Of a stretch of DNA of 23,406 nucleotides, positions 6,750 to 15,944 are shown piece after piece. The notes beneath the pieces were generated by a model. That model ran no database searches, had not been told where the DNA came from, and saw only the letters and a list, made by a program, of their open reading frames with translations. A program made the translations under genes and the position numbers. The stretch comes from Prevotella sp902465605 (GTDB lineage Bacteria > Bacteroidota > Bacteroidia > Bacteroidales > Bacteroidaceae): positions 1 to 23,406 of the forward strand of contig CABQNT010000026.1 in assembly GCA_902465605.1 (NCBI GenBank), read 5' to 3'. The stretch's first letter is position 1, and the number at the start of each line of letters is the position of its first letter.

Positions 6750-7073
6750 GCTTTGCCTGGAAGTGGGAAATCTTTCATTGAAGGGCAATATTGTTGAACA
6801 ACGAATGTAACAAATGTAACGAATAAACTAAACAAGACAATGAACGCAAGCGTTCGCCGAATATAACAAATCTGCCGACATGAACATGTCGCATGGCTTT
6901 GCCAAATTCGTTTGATTCGGTGAACGCCTGCGTTCATTGATTCCGACAATCGGATTCGTTGCATTCGCTTAATTCGTTGTTGAAACAAAAAACATGATTG
7001 TTTATGACAACAAACAACCTTTTTTAATGATAGAGCTTTGCCTGGAAGTGACAAATAATCGGCAGGGCAAAGC
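6750..7073. repeat. Repeated box flanking the foldback, with hairpin
   Basis: GCTTTGCCTGGAAGTG occurs at 6750-6765 and again, identical over 16 bases, at 7035-7050, in the same orientation on either side of the foldback. At the second copy GCTTTGCC (7035-7042) can pair with GGCAAAGC (7066-7073). This resembles a composite of palindromic intergenic repeats. The second copy lies close to the holB promoter. Confidence 0.6.
6793..6986. repeat. Nested foldback (long imperfect inverted repeat)
   Basis: Arms 6838-6871 and 6904-6939 are complementary over about 34 bases with few mismatches, each also containing its own small palindrome (GAACGCAAGCGTTC and GAACGCCTGCGTTC). Inside lies a perfect hairpin CGACATG-AA-CATGTCG (6876-6891). 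Outside, 6793-6824 and 6954-6986 are complementary more loosely and share several AACGAAT motifs. The whole could fold into one rod-like structure of about 195 nt. It has no gene; a MITE or RNA-level structure are both possible. Confidence 0.7.
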
Positions 7074-7093
7074 ATAATTCATGAATTTTTTAC

Positions 7094-7101
7094 TAACTTT
7101 G
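7094..7101 (+). promoter_or_regulatory. Putative -7 box for the holB cluster
   Basis: TAACTTTG fits TAnnTTTG and lies 62 bp before the holB start. No clear -33 is visible because the upstream DNA is A/T-rich with a repeat hairpin. Confidence 0.55.
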
Positions 7102-7163
7102 CAAACAGATGGCTCGAGCCGGAAAGGCAGCTGGCAACGGCCCACAACAACGATTTTGAAACA

Positions 7164-8315
7164 GTGAAATTCAGCGAAGTAATCGGACAGGAAGACGCTC
7201 AGGCGCGCCTTTTACAGCTGGTGCGCGAGAACCGTGTGCCCCATGCCATCATGCTTTGCGGTCCGTACGGCAGTGGCAAGTTGGCCTTGGCCTTGGCTTT
7301 CGCCTCCTATTTGCTGGGCGAACGCAACGAAGAGGGGCAGTCGGTGCTGAACAACGACCATGCCGTGACCAATGCCGAGGCCATGCTGCGCAACTGGGAG
7401 CATCCCGATTTGCACTTCACCTTCCCCGTGATTCGCCCAACAGGCACCTCGTCTGACCACAAAATGGTGAGCGACGACTTTGGCAGGGAATGGCGAACGC
7501 TGCTCAAAGAAGGTGCCTATTTCAGCATGGATCAATGGCTCGACCGCATGAAGGCCACCACGCAGCAAGCCCAAATATTTGAGGCAGAGAGCGATGAGCT
7601 GACCCGCAAGCTGAGCTTGAAATCGAGTCAGGGCGGTTATAAAATCTCCCTCATCTGGCTGCCCGAGCGCATGAATCAGGTTTGTGCCAACAAACTGCTC
7701 AAGCTACTGGAAGAGCCGCCCCTGCAAACCCTGTTCATCCTGGTGTGCGAGGAGCCCGAAAAACTGCTCGAGACCATCCGGAGCCGCGTGCAACGCATCG
7801 ACGTGAGGCGCATTGACGACCAGGCCATTGAGCAGGCGTTGGTAGGAAAACGCGGACTGGAAGCCGACATGGCGCACCGCATAGCACGCACGGCCAACGG
7901 CAACTGGCTGAAAGCACTGGAAACGCTGGATGCTGACAACGAGAACAGACAGTTTCTGGAAACCTTCAAACAACTGATGCGACTGGCATACATGCGCAAC
8001 GTGAAGGAGCTGAAGAAATGGACAGAGGGCGTTGCCGGCTACGGACGAGAGAAGCAGCGGCGCATGCTGGACTACTTCAGCAGAATGGTTCGCGAAAACT
8101 TCATGTACAACTTTCGCCTGCCCGAGCTGAACTACATGACGATGGAAGAGGAGGATTTTGCCAAGAACTTCGCCCGATTCATCAACGAAGCCAACGTCAT
8201 GGAGATTGAAGAACTGTTCGCCTCGGCACGAAGAGACATCGGGCAAAACGCCAATGCAAAGATTGTTTTCTTTAACATGGCGTTGGAAATGATTGTTCTG
8301 CTCATCAAAAAATAA
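7164..8315 (+). CDS. holB: DNA polymerase III subunit delta' (clamp-loader ATPase)
   Basis: The 383-residue protein is a clamp-loader subunit that helps load the beta sliding clamp during replication. Its amino end carries FSEVIGQEDA and a Walker A loop GPYGSGKL (residues 33-40). Further along, LLKLLEEPP and TIRSRVQR give the sensor-1 and SRV(Q/C)-type arginine-finger motifs of the DnaX/HolB family. I see no four-cysteine zinc module, unlike E. coli delta', which is common in Bacteroidetes. Translation starts at GTG (7164-7166); no earlier in-frame start keeps the family beginning. It heads a + strand cluster with ricT and gldH. The carboxyl half is the usual helical collar domain. Confidence 0.9.
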   Translation: MKFSEVIGQEDAQARLLQLVRENRVPHAIMLCGPYGSGKLALALAFASYLLGERNEEGQSVLNNDHAVTNAEAMLRNWEHPDLHFTFPVIRPTGTSSDHKMVSDDFGREWRTLLKEGAYFSMDQWLDRMKATTQQAQIFEAESDELTRKLSLKSSQGGYKISLIWLPERMNQVCANKLLKLLEEPPLQTLFILVCEEPEKLLETIRSRVQRIDVRRIDDQAIEQALVGKRGLEADMAHRIARTANGNWLKALETLDADNENRQFLETFKQLMRLAYMRNVKELKKWTEGVAGYGREKQRRMLDYFSRMVRENFMYNFRLPELNYMTMEEEDFAKNFARFINEANVMEIEELFASARRDIGQNANAKIVFFNMALEMIVLLIKK

Positions 8316-8398
8316 CAATATATACAAGAATGTCGTCCACGAGAAGGCTCTCCGCCGACAATCGTGACAGCGGCATTCTTCCACTCAACTTTTACACA

Positions 8399-9616
8399 AT
8401 GGATTACAAAAATATGAAATTCAAGATAGCCAACGGGTGTGACAGAGGCCTTTGCCGCCACTCGTGTGGCCGCCAAGACAAGCAGTTGAACACCTATGAC
8501 TGGCTGGCCGACATCCCAGGAAACAACCTGACGACCGACTTGGTGGAGGTTCAGTTCAAGAATACCCGAAAGGGATATTTTCACAACGTGAACGGGTTGG
8601 ACCTGAAAAAGGGCGACATCGTGGCCGTAGAAGCCAGTCCGGGACACGACATTGGCGTGGTGACGCTCACCGGAAGCCTGGTGAAGCTGCAAATCAAGAA
8701 GGCCAATTTGAGGTCGCAAGATGAGATTAAACGCATCTACCGCATCGCCAAAGAGGTGGACATGGAGAAATACAGGGAGGCGAAGGCTCGCGAACACGAC
8801 ACCATGATACAGAGTAGAAAGATTGCGAAGGATCTTGGTTTGCAAATGAAGATAGGCGACGTGGAGTATCAGGGCGACGGCAACAAGGCCATCTTCTACT
8901 ATATCGCCGACGAACGCGTAGACTTCAGGCAGCTCATCAAAGTGCTGGCAGAAACTTTCCACGTACGCATTGAGATGAAACAGATTGGTGCCCGGCAGGA
9001 AGCAGGGCGCATTGGCGGCACCGGACCGTGTGGACGAGAGCTTTGCTGCGCCACATGGATGAAGAACTTCGTGTCGGTTAGCACCAACTCGGCACGCATC
9101 CAAGACATCTCGTTGAACCCACAAAAGCTGGCCGGAATGTGCGCCAAACTGAAATGCTGCCTCAACTATGAGGCCGACGACTATCTGGAAGCCAGTCGAA
9201 AACTGCCCAGCAGGGAGGTAGTATTGCACACGGTGGACAAGGATTATTATCATTTCAAGGCAGATATCCTCACAGGGATGGTTACCTACTCTACCGAAAA
9301 GAACGCTGCCGTGGACCTCGAAACGATTGATATCCAACGCGTTCAGGAAATCATTGAGATGAACAAGCGGGGCGAAAAACCGGCCTCGCTCTCGAATGAT
9401 GGGCAGAAGAAAGAAGAACACAAGCCTAAAGATTTGCTTGCCGGTGCTGACATCAGTAGGTTTGACAAAAACAAAAACCGAAAGAAAAGGCCCAACACGG
9501 AGGCTTCAGAAGGCAATGCAAGACGGGGAAACAATAACAATCGGCGCAGAAACAACCAAAACCGCAGGCCGAGAACGGGTCGAAAAGACAACCAAGAACG
9601 TCAGGCAGATAATTGA
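8399..9616 (+). CDS. ricT: RicT/YaaT-like PSP1 domain protein, cysteine-rich
   Basis: This 405-residue protein has the PSP1 domain (VVAVEASPGHDIGVVTLTG) of the RicT family. In Bacillus, RicT with RicA and RicF forms an iron-sulfur complex affecting RNA processing by RNase Y; its Bacteroidetes role is not established. Cysteines occur in three blocks: CDRGLCRHSC near the start, CGRELCC about residue 218, and CAKLKCC about residue 246; they fit iron-sulfur binding. The last 55 residues are basic and Arg/Asn-rich (NRRRNNQNRR), suggesting a flexible RNA-binding tail. I prefer ATG 8399-8401 (MDYKNMKFKI) to an ATG at 8330, since the family starts just before the first Cys block. gldH begins 6 bp after its stop. 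Confidence 0.85.
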   Translation: MDYKNMKFKIANGCDRGLCRHSCGRQDKQLNTYDWLADIPGNNLTTDLVEVQFKNTRKGYFHNVNGLDLKKGDIVAVEASPGHDIGVVTLTGSLVKLQIKKANLRSQDEIKRIYRIAKEVDMEKYREAKAREHDTMIQSRKIAKDLGLQMKIGDVEYQGDGNKAIFYYIADERVDFRQLIKVLAETFHVRIEMKQIGARQEAGRIGGTGPCGRELCCATWMKNFVSVSTNSARIQDISLNPQKLAGMCAKLKCCLNYEADDYLEASRKLPSREVVLHTVDKDYYHFKADILTGMVTYSTEKNAAVDLETIDIQRVQEIIEMNKRGEKPASLSNDGQKKEEHKPKDLLAGADISRFDKNKNRKKRPNTEASEGNARRGNNNNRRRNNQNRRPRTGRKDNQERQADN

Positions 9617-9622
9617 TAGGAC

Positions 9623-10078
9623 ATGAGAAAGTTGGGGGTAGCACTCATCCTTTGCATCCTTTTTGCAGCTTGCAACGAAAAAAAAGTGTATGACACCTTT
9701 CGTCATACACCCCTGGCAGGCTGGGAAAAGAATGACAGTCTGGCGTTTGATGTGCCCAAGTTGAAAGCATCGGGACACTACCAATCGGCGTTGGCGCTGC
9801 GAATCAACAACGAATATCCTTTCATGGGACTCACGCTCATCGTTGAACAGACCGTTCTTCCGGCGCATATCAAACACGTCGACACGCTCAATTGCGCGCT
9901 CATTGGTGCCAATGGGGTGCCCAAGGGACAAGGAATTGGCTACTATCAATATGCGTTTGACATCACTTCAATGGACTTACACGAAGGTGATTCGCTGCAC
10001 ATCAGCGTTCGTCATGACATGAAGAGAGAGATTTTACCAGGCATCAGCAACGTTGGAGTGAGCCTGACGAAACGGTAA
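9623..10078 (+). CDS. gldH: Gliding-motility lipoprotein GldH
   Basis: The 151-residue protein opens with a lipoprotein signal whose lipobox LFAAC gives lipidated Cys17. The rest has the GldH pattern, including DTFRHTPLAGWEKNDSLAF and GIGYYQYAFDI, with a compact all-beta composition. In Flavobacterium GldH is needed for gliding; Bacteroidales keep it without evident gliding, and its exact part in type IX secretion or envelope maintenance is not clear. It starts 6 bp after ricT and is likely co-transcribed and translationally coupled. Only 30 bp separate its stop from that of convergent rodA, with no obvious terminator hairpin between. Confidence 0.85.
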   Translation: MRKLGVALILCILFAACNEKKVYDTFRHTPLAGWEKNDSLAFDVPKLKASGHYQSALALRINNEYPFMGLTLIVEQTVLPAHIKHVDTLNCALIGANGVPKGQGIGYYQYAFDITSMDLHEGDSLHISVRHDMKREILPGISNVGVSLTKR

Positions 10079-10108
10079 AGGGGCTGTTGTTTTTAAGAAA
10101 TTGGTAGC

Positions 10109-11578
10109 TTAGGTGTGCACCAAATTGCGCCCCGCGTCTATCCTCAGGAATATGAACAACAGGAGAGTGAAGCCCCAAAGCGACGAACCGCCATAACTGA
10201 AAAACGGCAATGGAATGCCGATGACAGGCGTAAGCCCTAACACCATGCCCACGTTGATGAAGACATGGAACAGAAAAATGCTGGCCACACAATAGCCATA
10301 GATGCGCCCAAAAGCAAACGGTTGGCGTTCGGCCAGCTTGATGAGTCGCAAGATTAAAGCCAAGAAAAGCACCAACACGCCGGCAGAACCAATGAATCCT
10401 TCTTCCTCTCCCACCGTACAGAAGATGAAATCGGTGTCTTGTTCGGGCACAAACTTCAGCTTGGTTTGGGTTCCATTGAGGAATCCTTTCCCCCTTAGTC
10501 CACCCGCACCAATGGCAATCTCACTCTGATGAACGTTATAACCCGCACCGGCTACATCTTCTTCCAACCCCAACAGCACGGTGATACGCACGCGTTGGTG
10601 CGGTTTCATCACGTTATTGAGCACGTAGTCGGCCGAATAGAAGAACACGATTGAACCAACAGCAAACAGTGCGATGTAGAGATAACTCCTCATTTGGCTG
10701 GCCAGCCAACAATAAGTCAGATAACCAATCAGCACGATGGACACGATGAGCTGCACCCAGACCACGTCAAAGGGAAGCACAAACTGCGCAAAAAGCAGCG
10801 AGAGCGCGGTGACTCCCAAGCAAACCAACAAGATAAAACGGGCTTGCCGCTTATCCTTACAATAGAGATACACCATCGAAGCCGAGAATACCTGAACCAA
10901 CAACAGCACCATGAACTTGCCCGCAGACACGGGTAGCGACCACAATGCGGTTTCCTCATACTTGATACCTAACACGAAATAAATCACCATTGCCACGCCT
11001 GTAAACAACACACTGCCCGGCATTCCCTCGCGATAGAACATCAGGAAGAACGATAAATAAACCAAGGCAGAACCTGTTTCTTTCTGCGCAATGATGAAGA
11101 GCATGGGCAACAAGACGATACCAATGGCGATGGCAAAGTCTTTCCATTGATGAATGTCAAAGCCATAGCGCCCCATAAACTTCGACACGGCCAACGCTGT
11201 TGCGAACTTCGCAAACTCTGCGGGCTGCAATCTAATCGGTCCCAGCACCAACCATGAGCGCGAACCCTTGATGTCATGCGGATTGAAGATGGTGGCAAAG
11301 AGCAGCACGAGGAATGCGACATAGATGATGTACGAGAACATATCGTAGAATCTGTCATCGAGTAAAACCAGCACCATACCCAAGAAGACGGAGGTAGCAA
11401 TCCACACAATCTGCATACCCGACCGCGTACTGAGGCTGAAAATATCGGTGTCGCCGTAGGTGTAGCTGGCTCCACACACACTGAGCCACCCAAAGATGAG
11501 CAGCGCCATGTAGATGAGAATGGTCCACCAGTCAAGTGAACGAAACACTCCAGAGGGTTTATCGGTTACTCGAGCCAT
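10109..11578 (-). CDS. rodA: RodA, peptidoglycan glycosyltransferase of SEDS family
   Basis: The 489-residue polytopic protein polymerises lipid II into glycan strands for side-wall growth, working with PBP2. About ten hydrophobic segments are visible. The signature region near the end, GIPLPFFSYGGSSL, is the SEDS motif; a middle segment GSRSWLVLGPIRLQPAE carries the conserved loop, and GLRGKGFLNGTQTKLKF the second. It is longer than E. coli RodA (370 residues) because of extra hydrophobic stretches in the middle, common in Bacteroidetes. It starts inside the mrdA end (20-bp overlap), so translation is probably coupled. It ends the shape operon. Confidence 0.92.
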   Translation of the reverse strand: MARVTDKPSGVFRSLDWWTILIYMALLIFGWLSVCGASYTYGDTDIFSLSTRSGMQIVWIATSVFLGMVLVLLDDRFYDMFSYIIYVAFLVLLFATIFNPHDIKGSRSWLVLGPIRLQPAEFAKFATALAVSKFMGRYGFDIHQWKDFAIAIGIVLLPMLFIIAQKETGSALVYLSFFLMFYREGMPGSVLFTGVAMVIYFVLGIKYEETALWSLPVSAGKFMVLLLVQVFSASMVYLYCKDKRQARFILLVCLGVTALSLLFAQFVLPFDVVWVQLIVSIVLIGYLTYCWLASQMRSYLYIALFAVGSIVFFYSADYVLNNVMKPHQRVRITVLLGLEEDVAGAGYNVHQSEIAIGAGGLRGKGFLNGTQTKLKFVPEQDTDFIFCTVGEEEGFIGSAGVLVLFLALILRLIKLAERQPFAFGRIYGYCVASIFLFHVFINVGMVLGLTPVIGIPLPFFSYGGSSLWGFTLLLFIFLRIDAGRNLVHT

Positions 11579-13409
11579 ATCCTATTCGACGATTTTGCAT
11601 TGTTTTTGCTTTCGCTTCCGATGCAGGAGAAAGCGATCCTTTAATATATTGTTCCATCATAAGAGAACCAATTGGCACACCAAAATCGGCTCCAAATCCG
11701 CCATTCTCCACGTAAACAGCGATGGCTATCTTAGGGTTATTCATCGGAGCAAAGCCCATGAAGACCGAATGGTCGTGTCCACGATTCTGCGCCGTACCTG
11801 TCTTTCCGCACACAGCATAATCAGCTCGGTTGGCTGCTCGGCAGGTTCCACGTTCAACAGCCGAACGCATTCCCGCCACAACATAATCGTATGCCCGCTT
11901 GTTGGCCTTGGTGTAATGGCGGCGAGTGAACAGGGTATCGAGCGGTTCGCCTTGCACTTTGCGCACCACATGAGGCACATGATAGTAGCCTCGATTAGCA
12001 ATGGTTGCGCCAAGATTGGCAATTTGCAAGGGAGTGAGGTTCACTTCTCCCTGTCCAATGGAGATACTAATGATGGTCAAGCCATTCCATGAGCCACGAT
12101 AGGCTTTGTCATAGAAAGCCGAATTGGGTATCAATCCGCGCTTTTCACTTGGCAAATCGATGCCAAGTTTATAGCCAAAGCCCATGCTCACCATGTAGTC
12201 GCGCCAAGTGTCCATGGCGGTTTGCACGTTCTTGTATTTGCGTCGGTTGCCTATCATATAGTACAATCCCCAACAGAAATAAGCGTTGCACGACGTACTG
12301 ATGGCTGGTACGAGTGACAAGGGTGAGGCATGACCGTGACAACCCACGTGAAGTCCGCGGTAATAGAATCCGCGATGGCAAGCAAACGACGTGGAGGGAG
12401 AGATGATTCCCTCTGAAAGGTAGGTCAAAGCCTGCGTAGTTTTGAAGGTTGACCCTGGTGGATACTGTCCCATGATGCTGCGGTTCAGCAGGGGTTTCCA
12501 TTGGTTTCGCTGCAACGCATGATGAACTTTTCCCCTTTTCTTCCCCACCATCCAACGCGGATCGTAGGTGGGTGACGACACCATGCATAGCACTTCGCCC
12601 GTGGAAGGCTCAATGGCAACGATGCTTCCTATCTTTCCTTGCAGCAATCTTTCACCCAACGCTTGCAGATCAAGGTCGAGAGATAGGGTGAGGTTCTTGC
12701 CTGGAATGGGCTTGGTATCAAGTTCGCCGTTTTGATAACTCCCCTGAACTTTGCCATGTACGTCACGCAACAGGATTTGAACACCCTTCTGTCCACGCAG
12801 CTGTTTCTCGTAAGAACGCTCCACACCCAGCTTTCCTATATAGTCGCCAGCCTGGTAATAATCGTCCCCTTCGATGTCACTTGGCGAAACCTCGGCCACA
12901 TCTCCCAACACATGTGCTGCGTAAGGATATTGATATTGCCGAATGCTTCGCTTCTGAACATAGAACCCCGGAAAGCGATACATCTTCTCTTGAAACACGC
13001 TGAACTCTTTGTCGCTCAACTGACTCATGAAGAGTTGTTGCGTAAAACGCGAATAACCAGGGTTTTTGTTTCTATCCTTAATCTCGGCCATGCGCGCCTT
13101 AAAAAAGTCTTTGGTAATGCCCAAGGCTTCACAAAACTCAAGGGTATCAATCCTGTTTTTCTGCTCATTCATCACCACCATGATGTCGTAAGCAGGCTGG
13201 TTGTACACCATGAGTTTCCCATGGCGATCGGTAATGATACCACGAGATGGATAATCTATCTTCTTGAGAAAGGCGTTACTGTCGGCATTCTTCTTATAAT
13301 CATCGCTTAACAACTGCAAGGTAAACAGACGAATGATATAGATGACCACAATCACGATGGCCACCCCGGCTATGACATATCTACGTTTTTCAAGATTATA
13401 ATCCTTCAT
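11559..13409 (-). CDS. mrdA: Penicillin-binding protein 2, elongation transpeptidase
   Basis: The 616-residue class B PBP crosslinks peptidoglycan during elongation as partner of RodA. A single membrane segment (VIAGVAIVIVVIYIIRLF, near residues 12-29) anchors it in the inner membrane. Catalytic motifs are all present: SxxK as STFK with Ser320, SxN as SCN with Ser373, and KTG with Lys536. The dimerisation-domain region before about residue 240 includes SRGIITDRHG. It lies 29 bp after mreD and its end overlaps rodA, in keeping with an operon. Target of mecillinam-type beta-lactams in other bacteria. Confidence 0.93.
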   Translation of the reverse strand: MKDYNLEKRRYVIAGVAIVIVVIYIIRLFTLQLLSDDYKKNADSNAFLKKIDYPSRGIITDRHGKLMVYNQPAYDIMVVMNEQKNRIDTLEFCEALGITKDFFKARMAEIKDRNKNPGYSRFTQQLFMSQLSDKEFSVFQEKMYRFPGFYVQKRSIRQYQYPYAAHVLGDVAEVSPSDIEGDDYYQAGDYIGKLGVERSYEKQLRGQKGVQILLRDVHGKVQGSYQNGELDTKPIPGKNLTLSLDLDLQALGERLLQGKIGSIVAIEPSTGEVLCMVSSPTYDPRWMVGKKRGKVHHALQRNQWKPLLNRSIMGQYPPGSTFKTTQALTYLSEGIISPSTSFACHRGFYYRGLHVGCHGHASPLSLVPAISTSCNAYFCWGLYYMIGNRRKYKNVQTAMDTWRDYMVSMGFGYKLGIDLPSEKRGLIPNSAFYDKAYRGSWNGLTIISISIGQGEVNLTPLQIANLGATIANRGYYHVPHVVRKVQGEPLDTLFTRRHYTKANKRAYDYVVAGMRSAVERGTCRAANRADYAVCGKTGTAQNRGHDHSVFMGFAPMNNPKIAIAVYVENGGFGADFGVPIGSLMMEQYIKGSLSPASEAKAKTMQNRRIGYGSSNR

Positions 13410-13438
13410 TCATCCGCAACAAAAGCCTCATCAACCCA

Positions 13439-13939
13439 CTAACTCTTCCGCATGTTTTCTAAAGTGAGCAGCAATATTAATGTCAGTACCGTGCTGCCGA
13501 CCACGCATTTGAGCCATTGCATCCAATTGAAGAAGCTGAATGACTCGAGTGTGAAAAAGACAATGCAGTACAAAAACACCAGCAACAACGCATAATTCAA
13601 AAACGATGCCACGCCCAACGACCGCATGGACGGCTGCAAATCATCAGCACTCTCGCGCGGCAAGAACAACATCAGCATGTAAGGTTGCAGCAAACCGATG
13701 AACGTCATGCTGGCTGCTGTCAAGCCAGGAGTATTGGAAAAGATGTCTACACATAAGCCCCCTAAGAATCCGCAACACAAGATTGCCCACTTAGGGAAGT
13801 TGCGTCGGAAGAGCAACATGACGTAAACATACAGCAAAGGGGTGGCGAAACCAAAGAGATGGATATGGTTGAACACCAACACTTGCAGCAACAAGAGCAG
13901 GACAAAGAATGATATTCCTTTCAACATGTCTATACTCAT
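13439..13939 (-). CDS. mreD: Rod shape-determining protein MreD
   Basis: A 166-residue integral membrane protein with about five hydrophobic segments and few charged residues, the usual build of MreD. It links MreC to the elongation complex. MreD is poorly conserved, so identification rests on size, hydrophobicity and the slot between mreC and mrdA. An upstream TTG (13943-13945) could start it two codons earlier, with a 5-bp gap to mreC; I choose the ATG at 13937-13939 (gap 11 bp). Confidence 0.85.
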   Translation of the reverse strand: MSIDMLKGISFFVLLLLLQVLVFNHIHLFGFATPLLYVYVMLLFRRNFPKWAILCCGFLGGLCVDIFSNTPGLTAASMTFIGLLQPYMLMLFLPRESADDLQPSMRSLGVASFLNYALLLVFLYCIVFFTLESFSFFNWMQWLKCVVGSTVLTLILLLTLENMRKS

Positions 13940-13950
13940 ATCCAATAACT

Positions 13951-14814
13951 TTAATTGTCTTTCACTTCCATCGAATCACGCGCAGCCCTCATCACCTCAA
14001 TTCGCTCTTTCATCAGCGTGTTGTCAATGACTGAAACATCGCGCAATGTGGCGAAATCGGTGGCGAGCTGAACACACAACCGATACGAAACGCCATCAGG
14101 AGAGTTGTAAACATGCAGAATCTTTCCCACCAAAATTCCTGGCGGAAAGACCGATGAGTAACCACTGGTTACGATGTTTTCGTGCAATTTGAAGCGTGCG
14201 TGCCGTGGAATGTCATCCAAGAAAGCCTGATCGGTGGAGCCTCCTTGCCAATTGAGAAAACCAAAATAGTCGCGATTCTCAATCTTGCAACTCACATTCG
14301 ACTTTGTGTTGAGCAACGGAATCACGACAGCATAGTGCGACGAAACCAAATAAACAATCCCCACAACGCCTGTTCCACTGACCACCCCCATGTCTTTTCG
14401 CACGCCGTCAACCGACCCCTTATCAATAGTAATGAGGTTGTTGGCATCCTTCAAAGAGTTGCTCACCACCTTGGCAGGAATCTGCTTAAACTGGGACAAC
14501 TGTTGGGTGACATCGGCCTTGACATAAGATGAATCCTTCGTCACGGCCGTCAGCTTCTCTGAAAGCTCCACAACTTTTTGCTCTAAAGCCAGATTTCGTT
14601 GGGTCAAATGCTGGTTGACCGTGGCCAATGAGAAGAATTTTTCCAGTTGCGAACTCCACTCATAAACCTTTCCCGTCACGACATTCGCGGACGAGAACCA
14701 CACGCTGTTCTGGTAACTGTTGTACCTGAACAGCAAGGTAAAACTGATAGCTTCAAGCAATATAAAAACAAACCAATGGTGGTGTTTTGCAAGAAACTCA
14801 ATGAGATTCCGCAT
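13951..14814 (-). CDS. mreC: Rod shape-determining protein MreC
   Basis: A 287-residue periplasmic protein with one amino-end membrane segment (residues about 15-30), a coiled-coil region (about 55-100, rich in leucine and glutamate heptads such as LEQKVVELSEKL) and a beta-rich carboxyl domain carrying DKGSVDGVRKDMGVV and the later ATDFATLRDVSV. MreC dimers scaffold PBP2 and activate RodA-PBP2. It lies 38 bp after mreB and just before mreD in the standard order. Confidence 0.93.
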   Translation of the reverse strand: MRNLIEFLAKHHHWFVFILLEAISFTLLFRYNSYQNSVWFSSANVVTGKVYEWSSQLEKFFSLATVNQHLTQRNLALEQKVVELSEKLTAVTKDSSYVKADVTQQLSQFKQIPAKVVSNSLKDANNLITIDKGSVDGVRKDMGVVSGTGVVGIVYLVSSHYAVVIPLLNTKSNVSCKIENRDYFGFLNWQGGSTDQAFLDDIPRHARFKLHENIVTSGYSSVFPPGILVGKILHVYNSPDGVSYRLCVQLATDFATLRDVSVIDNTLMKERIEVMRAARDSMEVKDN

Positions 14815-14852
14815 GCATACAATTGATTTTCTGTGTCACAAACCCTTAACCG

Positions 14853-15875
14853 TTATCTCATCAAGAACGAGAAGCGGTCTACATTCTTCAAAGCGATGCC
14901 TGCTCCCTTTGCCACACTGTGCAATGGATCTTCTGCAATGTGGAAAGGAATGTTGATTTTGTCAGTCAATCGCCTGTCAAGTCCGCGCAGCAAGGCTCCG
15001 CCACCACTGAGATAGATGCCATTTTTCACAATGTCAGCGTACAATTCAGGCGGTGTTGCCTCCAAAGCAGACAGCACAGCATTCTCTATTTTGGCGATGG
15101 TCTTATCCAGACAGTGCGCTATTTCTTGATAGCAAACAGGAACCTCCATCGGCAACGCCGTGATGCGATTTGGTCCATGAACAACATAATCTTCAGGAGC
15201 CTCTTCGCCCAAATCGGTCAACGCAGAGCCAACGTGAATCTTGATACGTTCTGCCATACGCTCACTCACCTTGACATTGTGCTGCCTACTCATGTATTCC
15301 TGGATGTCGGCCGTTAAGTCATCACCGGCCGTACGAATGGAGTTGTTCGACACGATGCCGCCCAACGAAATCACTGCAATCTCGGTACTACCGCCACCGA
15401 TGTCCACAATCATGTTGCCTTCCGGTGCCTCAACGTCGATACCGATACCAATGGCAGCGGCCATCGGTTCAAAAATCAGGTACACATCACGACCGTCGGC
15501 ATGTTCGGCCGAGTCGCGTACAGCGCGAAGTTCCACCTCGGTACTGCCCGAAGGAACCCCGATGACCATGCGAAGTGACGTTGAGAACAAGCGTCTACCG
15601 GGCCTCACCATCTTGATTAAGCCGCGCATCATCTGCTCGCAGGCCGTAAAGTCGGCGATTACTCCGTCGCGCAGCGGACGAATGGTGCGAATGTTGTCGT
15701 GCGTCTTCTCGTACATCAACTTCGCTTTCTCACCCACGGCAATCATCTTGTCGGTGCGACGATCCAGTGCAACAACCGACGGTTCGTCAACCACAATCTT
15801 GTCATCACTGATGATGATGGTGTTGGCGGTACCCAAGTCCATTGCTATTTCTTGGATAAAAGAAAAAAATCCCAT
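14853..15875 (-). CDS. mreB: MreB actin-like cell-shape protein
   Basis: The 340-residue protein forms membrane-bound filaments that guide cell-wall elongation. Actin-type nucleotide-binding segments are clear: MDLGTANT (phosphate 1), EPMAAAIGIG with IVDIGGGSTEIAV (phosphate 2) and LSGGGALLRGLD (adenosine). The amino-end helix MGFFSF is hydrophobic, for membrane contact. Length is typical. It follows the purH-like gene by 69 bp with no convincing -7 box between, so it is probably in one transcript with it. Confidence 0.96.
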   Translation of the reverse strand: MGFFSFIQEIAMDLGTANTIIISDDKIVVDEPSVVALDRRTDKMIAVGEKAKLMYEKTHDNIRTIRPLRDGVIADFTACEQMMRGLIKMVRPGRRLFSTSLRMVIGVPSGSTEVELRAVRDSAEHADGRDVYLIFEPMAAAIGIGIDVEAPEGNMIVDIGGGSTEIAVISLGGIVSNNSIRTAGDDLTADIQEYMSRQHNVKVSERMAERIKIHVGSALTDLGEEAPEDYVVHGPNRITALPMEVPVCYQEIAHCLDKTIAKIENAVLSALEATPPELYADIVKNGIYLSGGGALLRGLDRRLTDKINIPFHIAEDPLHSVAKGAGIALKNVDRFSFLMR

Positions 15876-15944
15876 ATCTGTTTATGTTTTATTTTTAGGC
15901 CTAAATGCCGACACGGAGGCAACTCCTGCCAGCCTATATCATCT

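Noticed and set aside
6662..7075. A 137-residue open frame on the - strand across the repeats
   Set aside because: It runs through the foldback and repeat boxes, has a repeat-driven composition and matches no family I know; the structure explains it better.
8132..9421. A 429-residue - strand frame opposite ricT
   Set aside because: The + strand gene has clear family motifs and cysteine blocks; the reverse frame is an antisense artefact of codon bias.
10079..10108. Terminator between gldH and rodA
   Set aside because: The 30-bp gap has a T-run but no hairpin that I can see.
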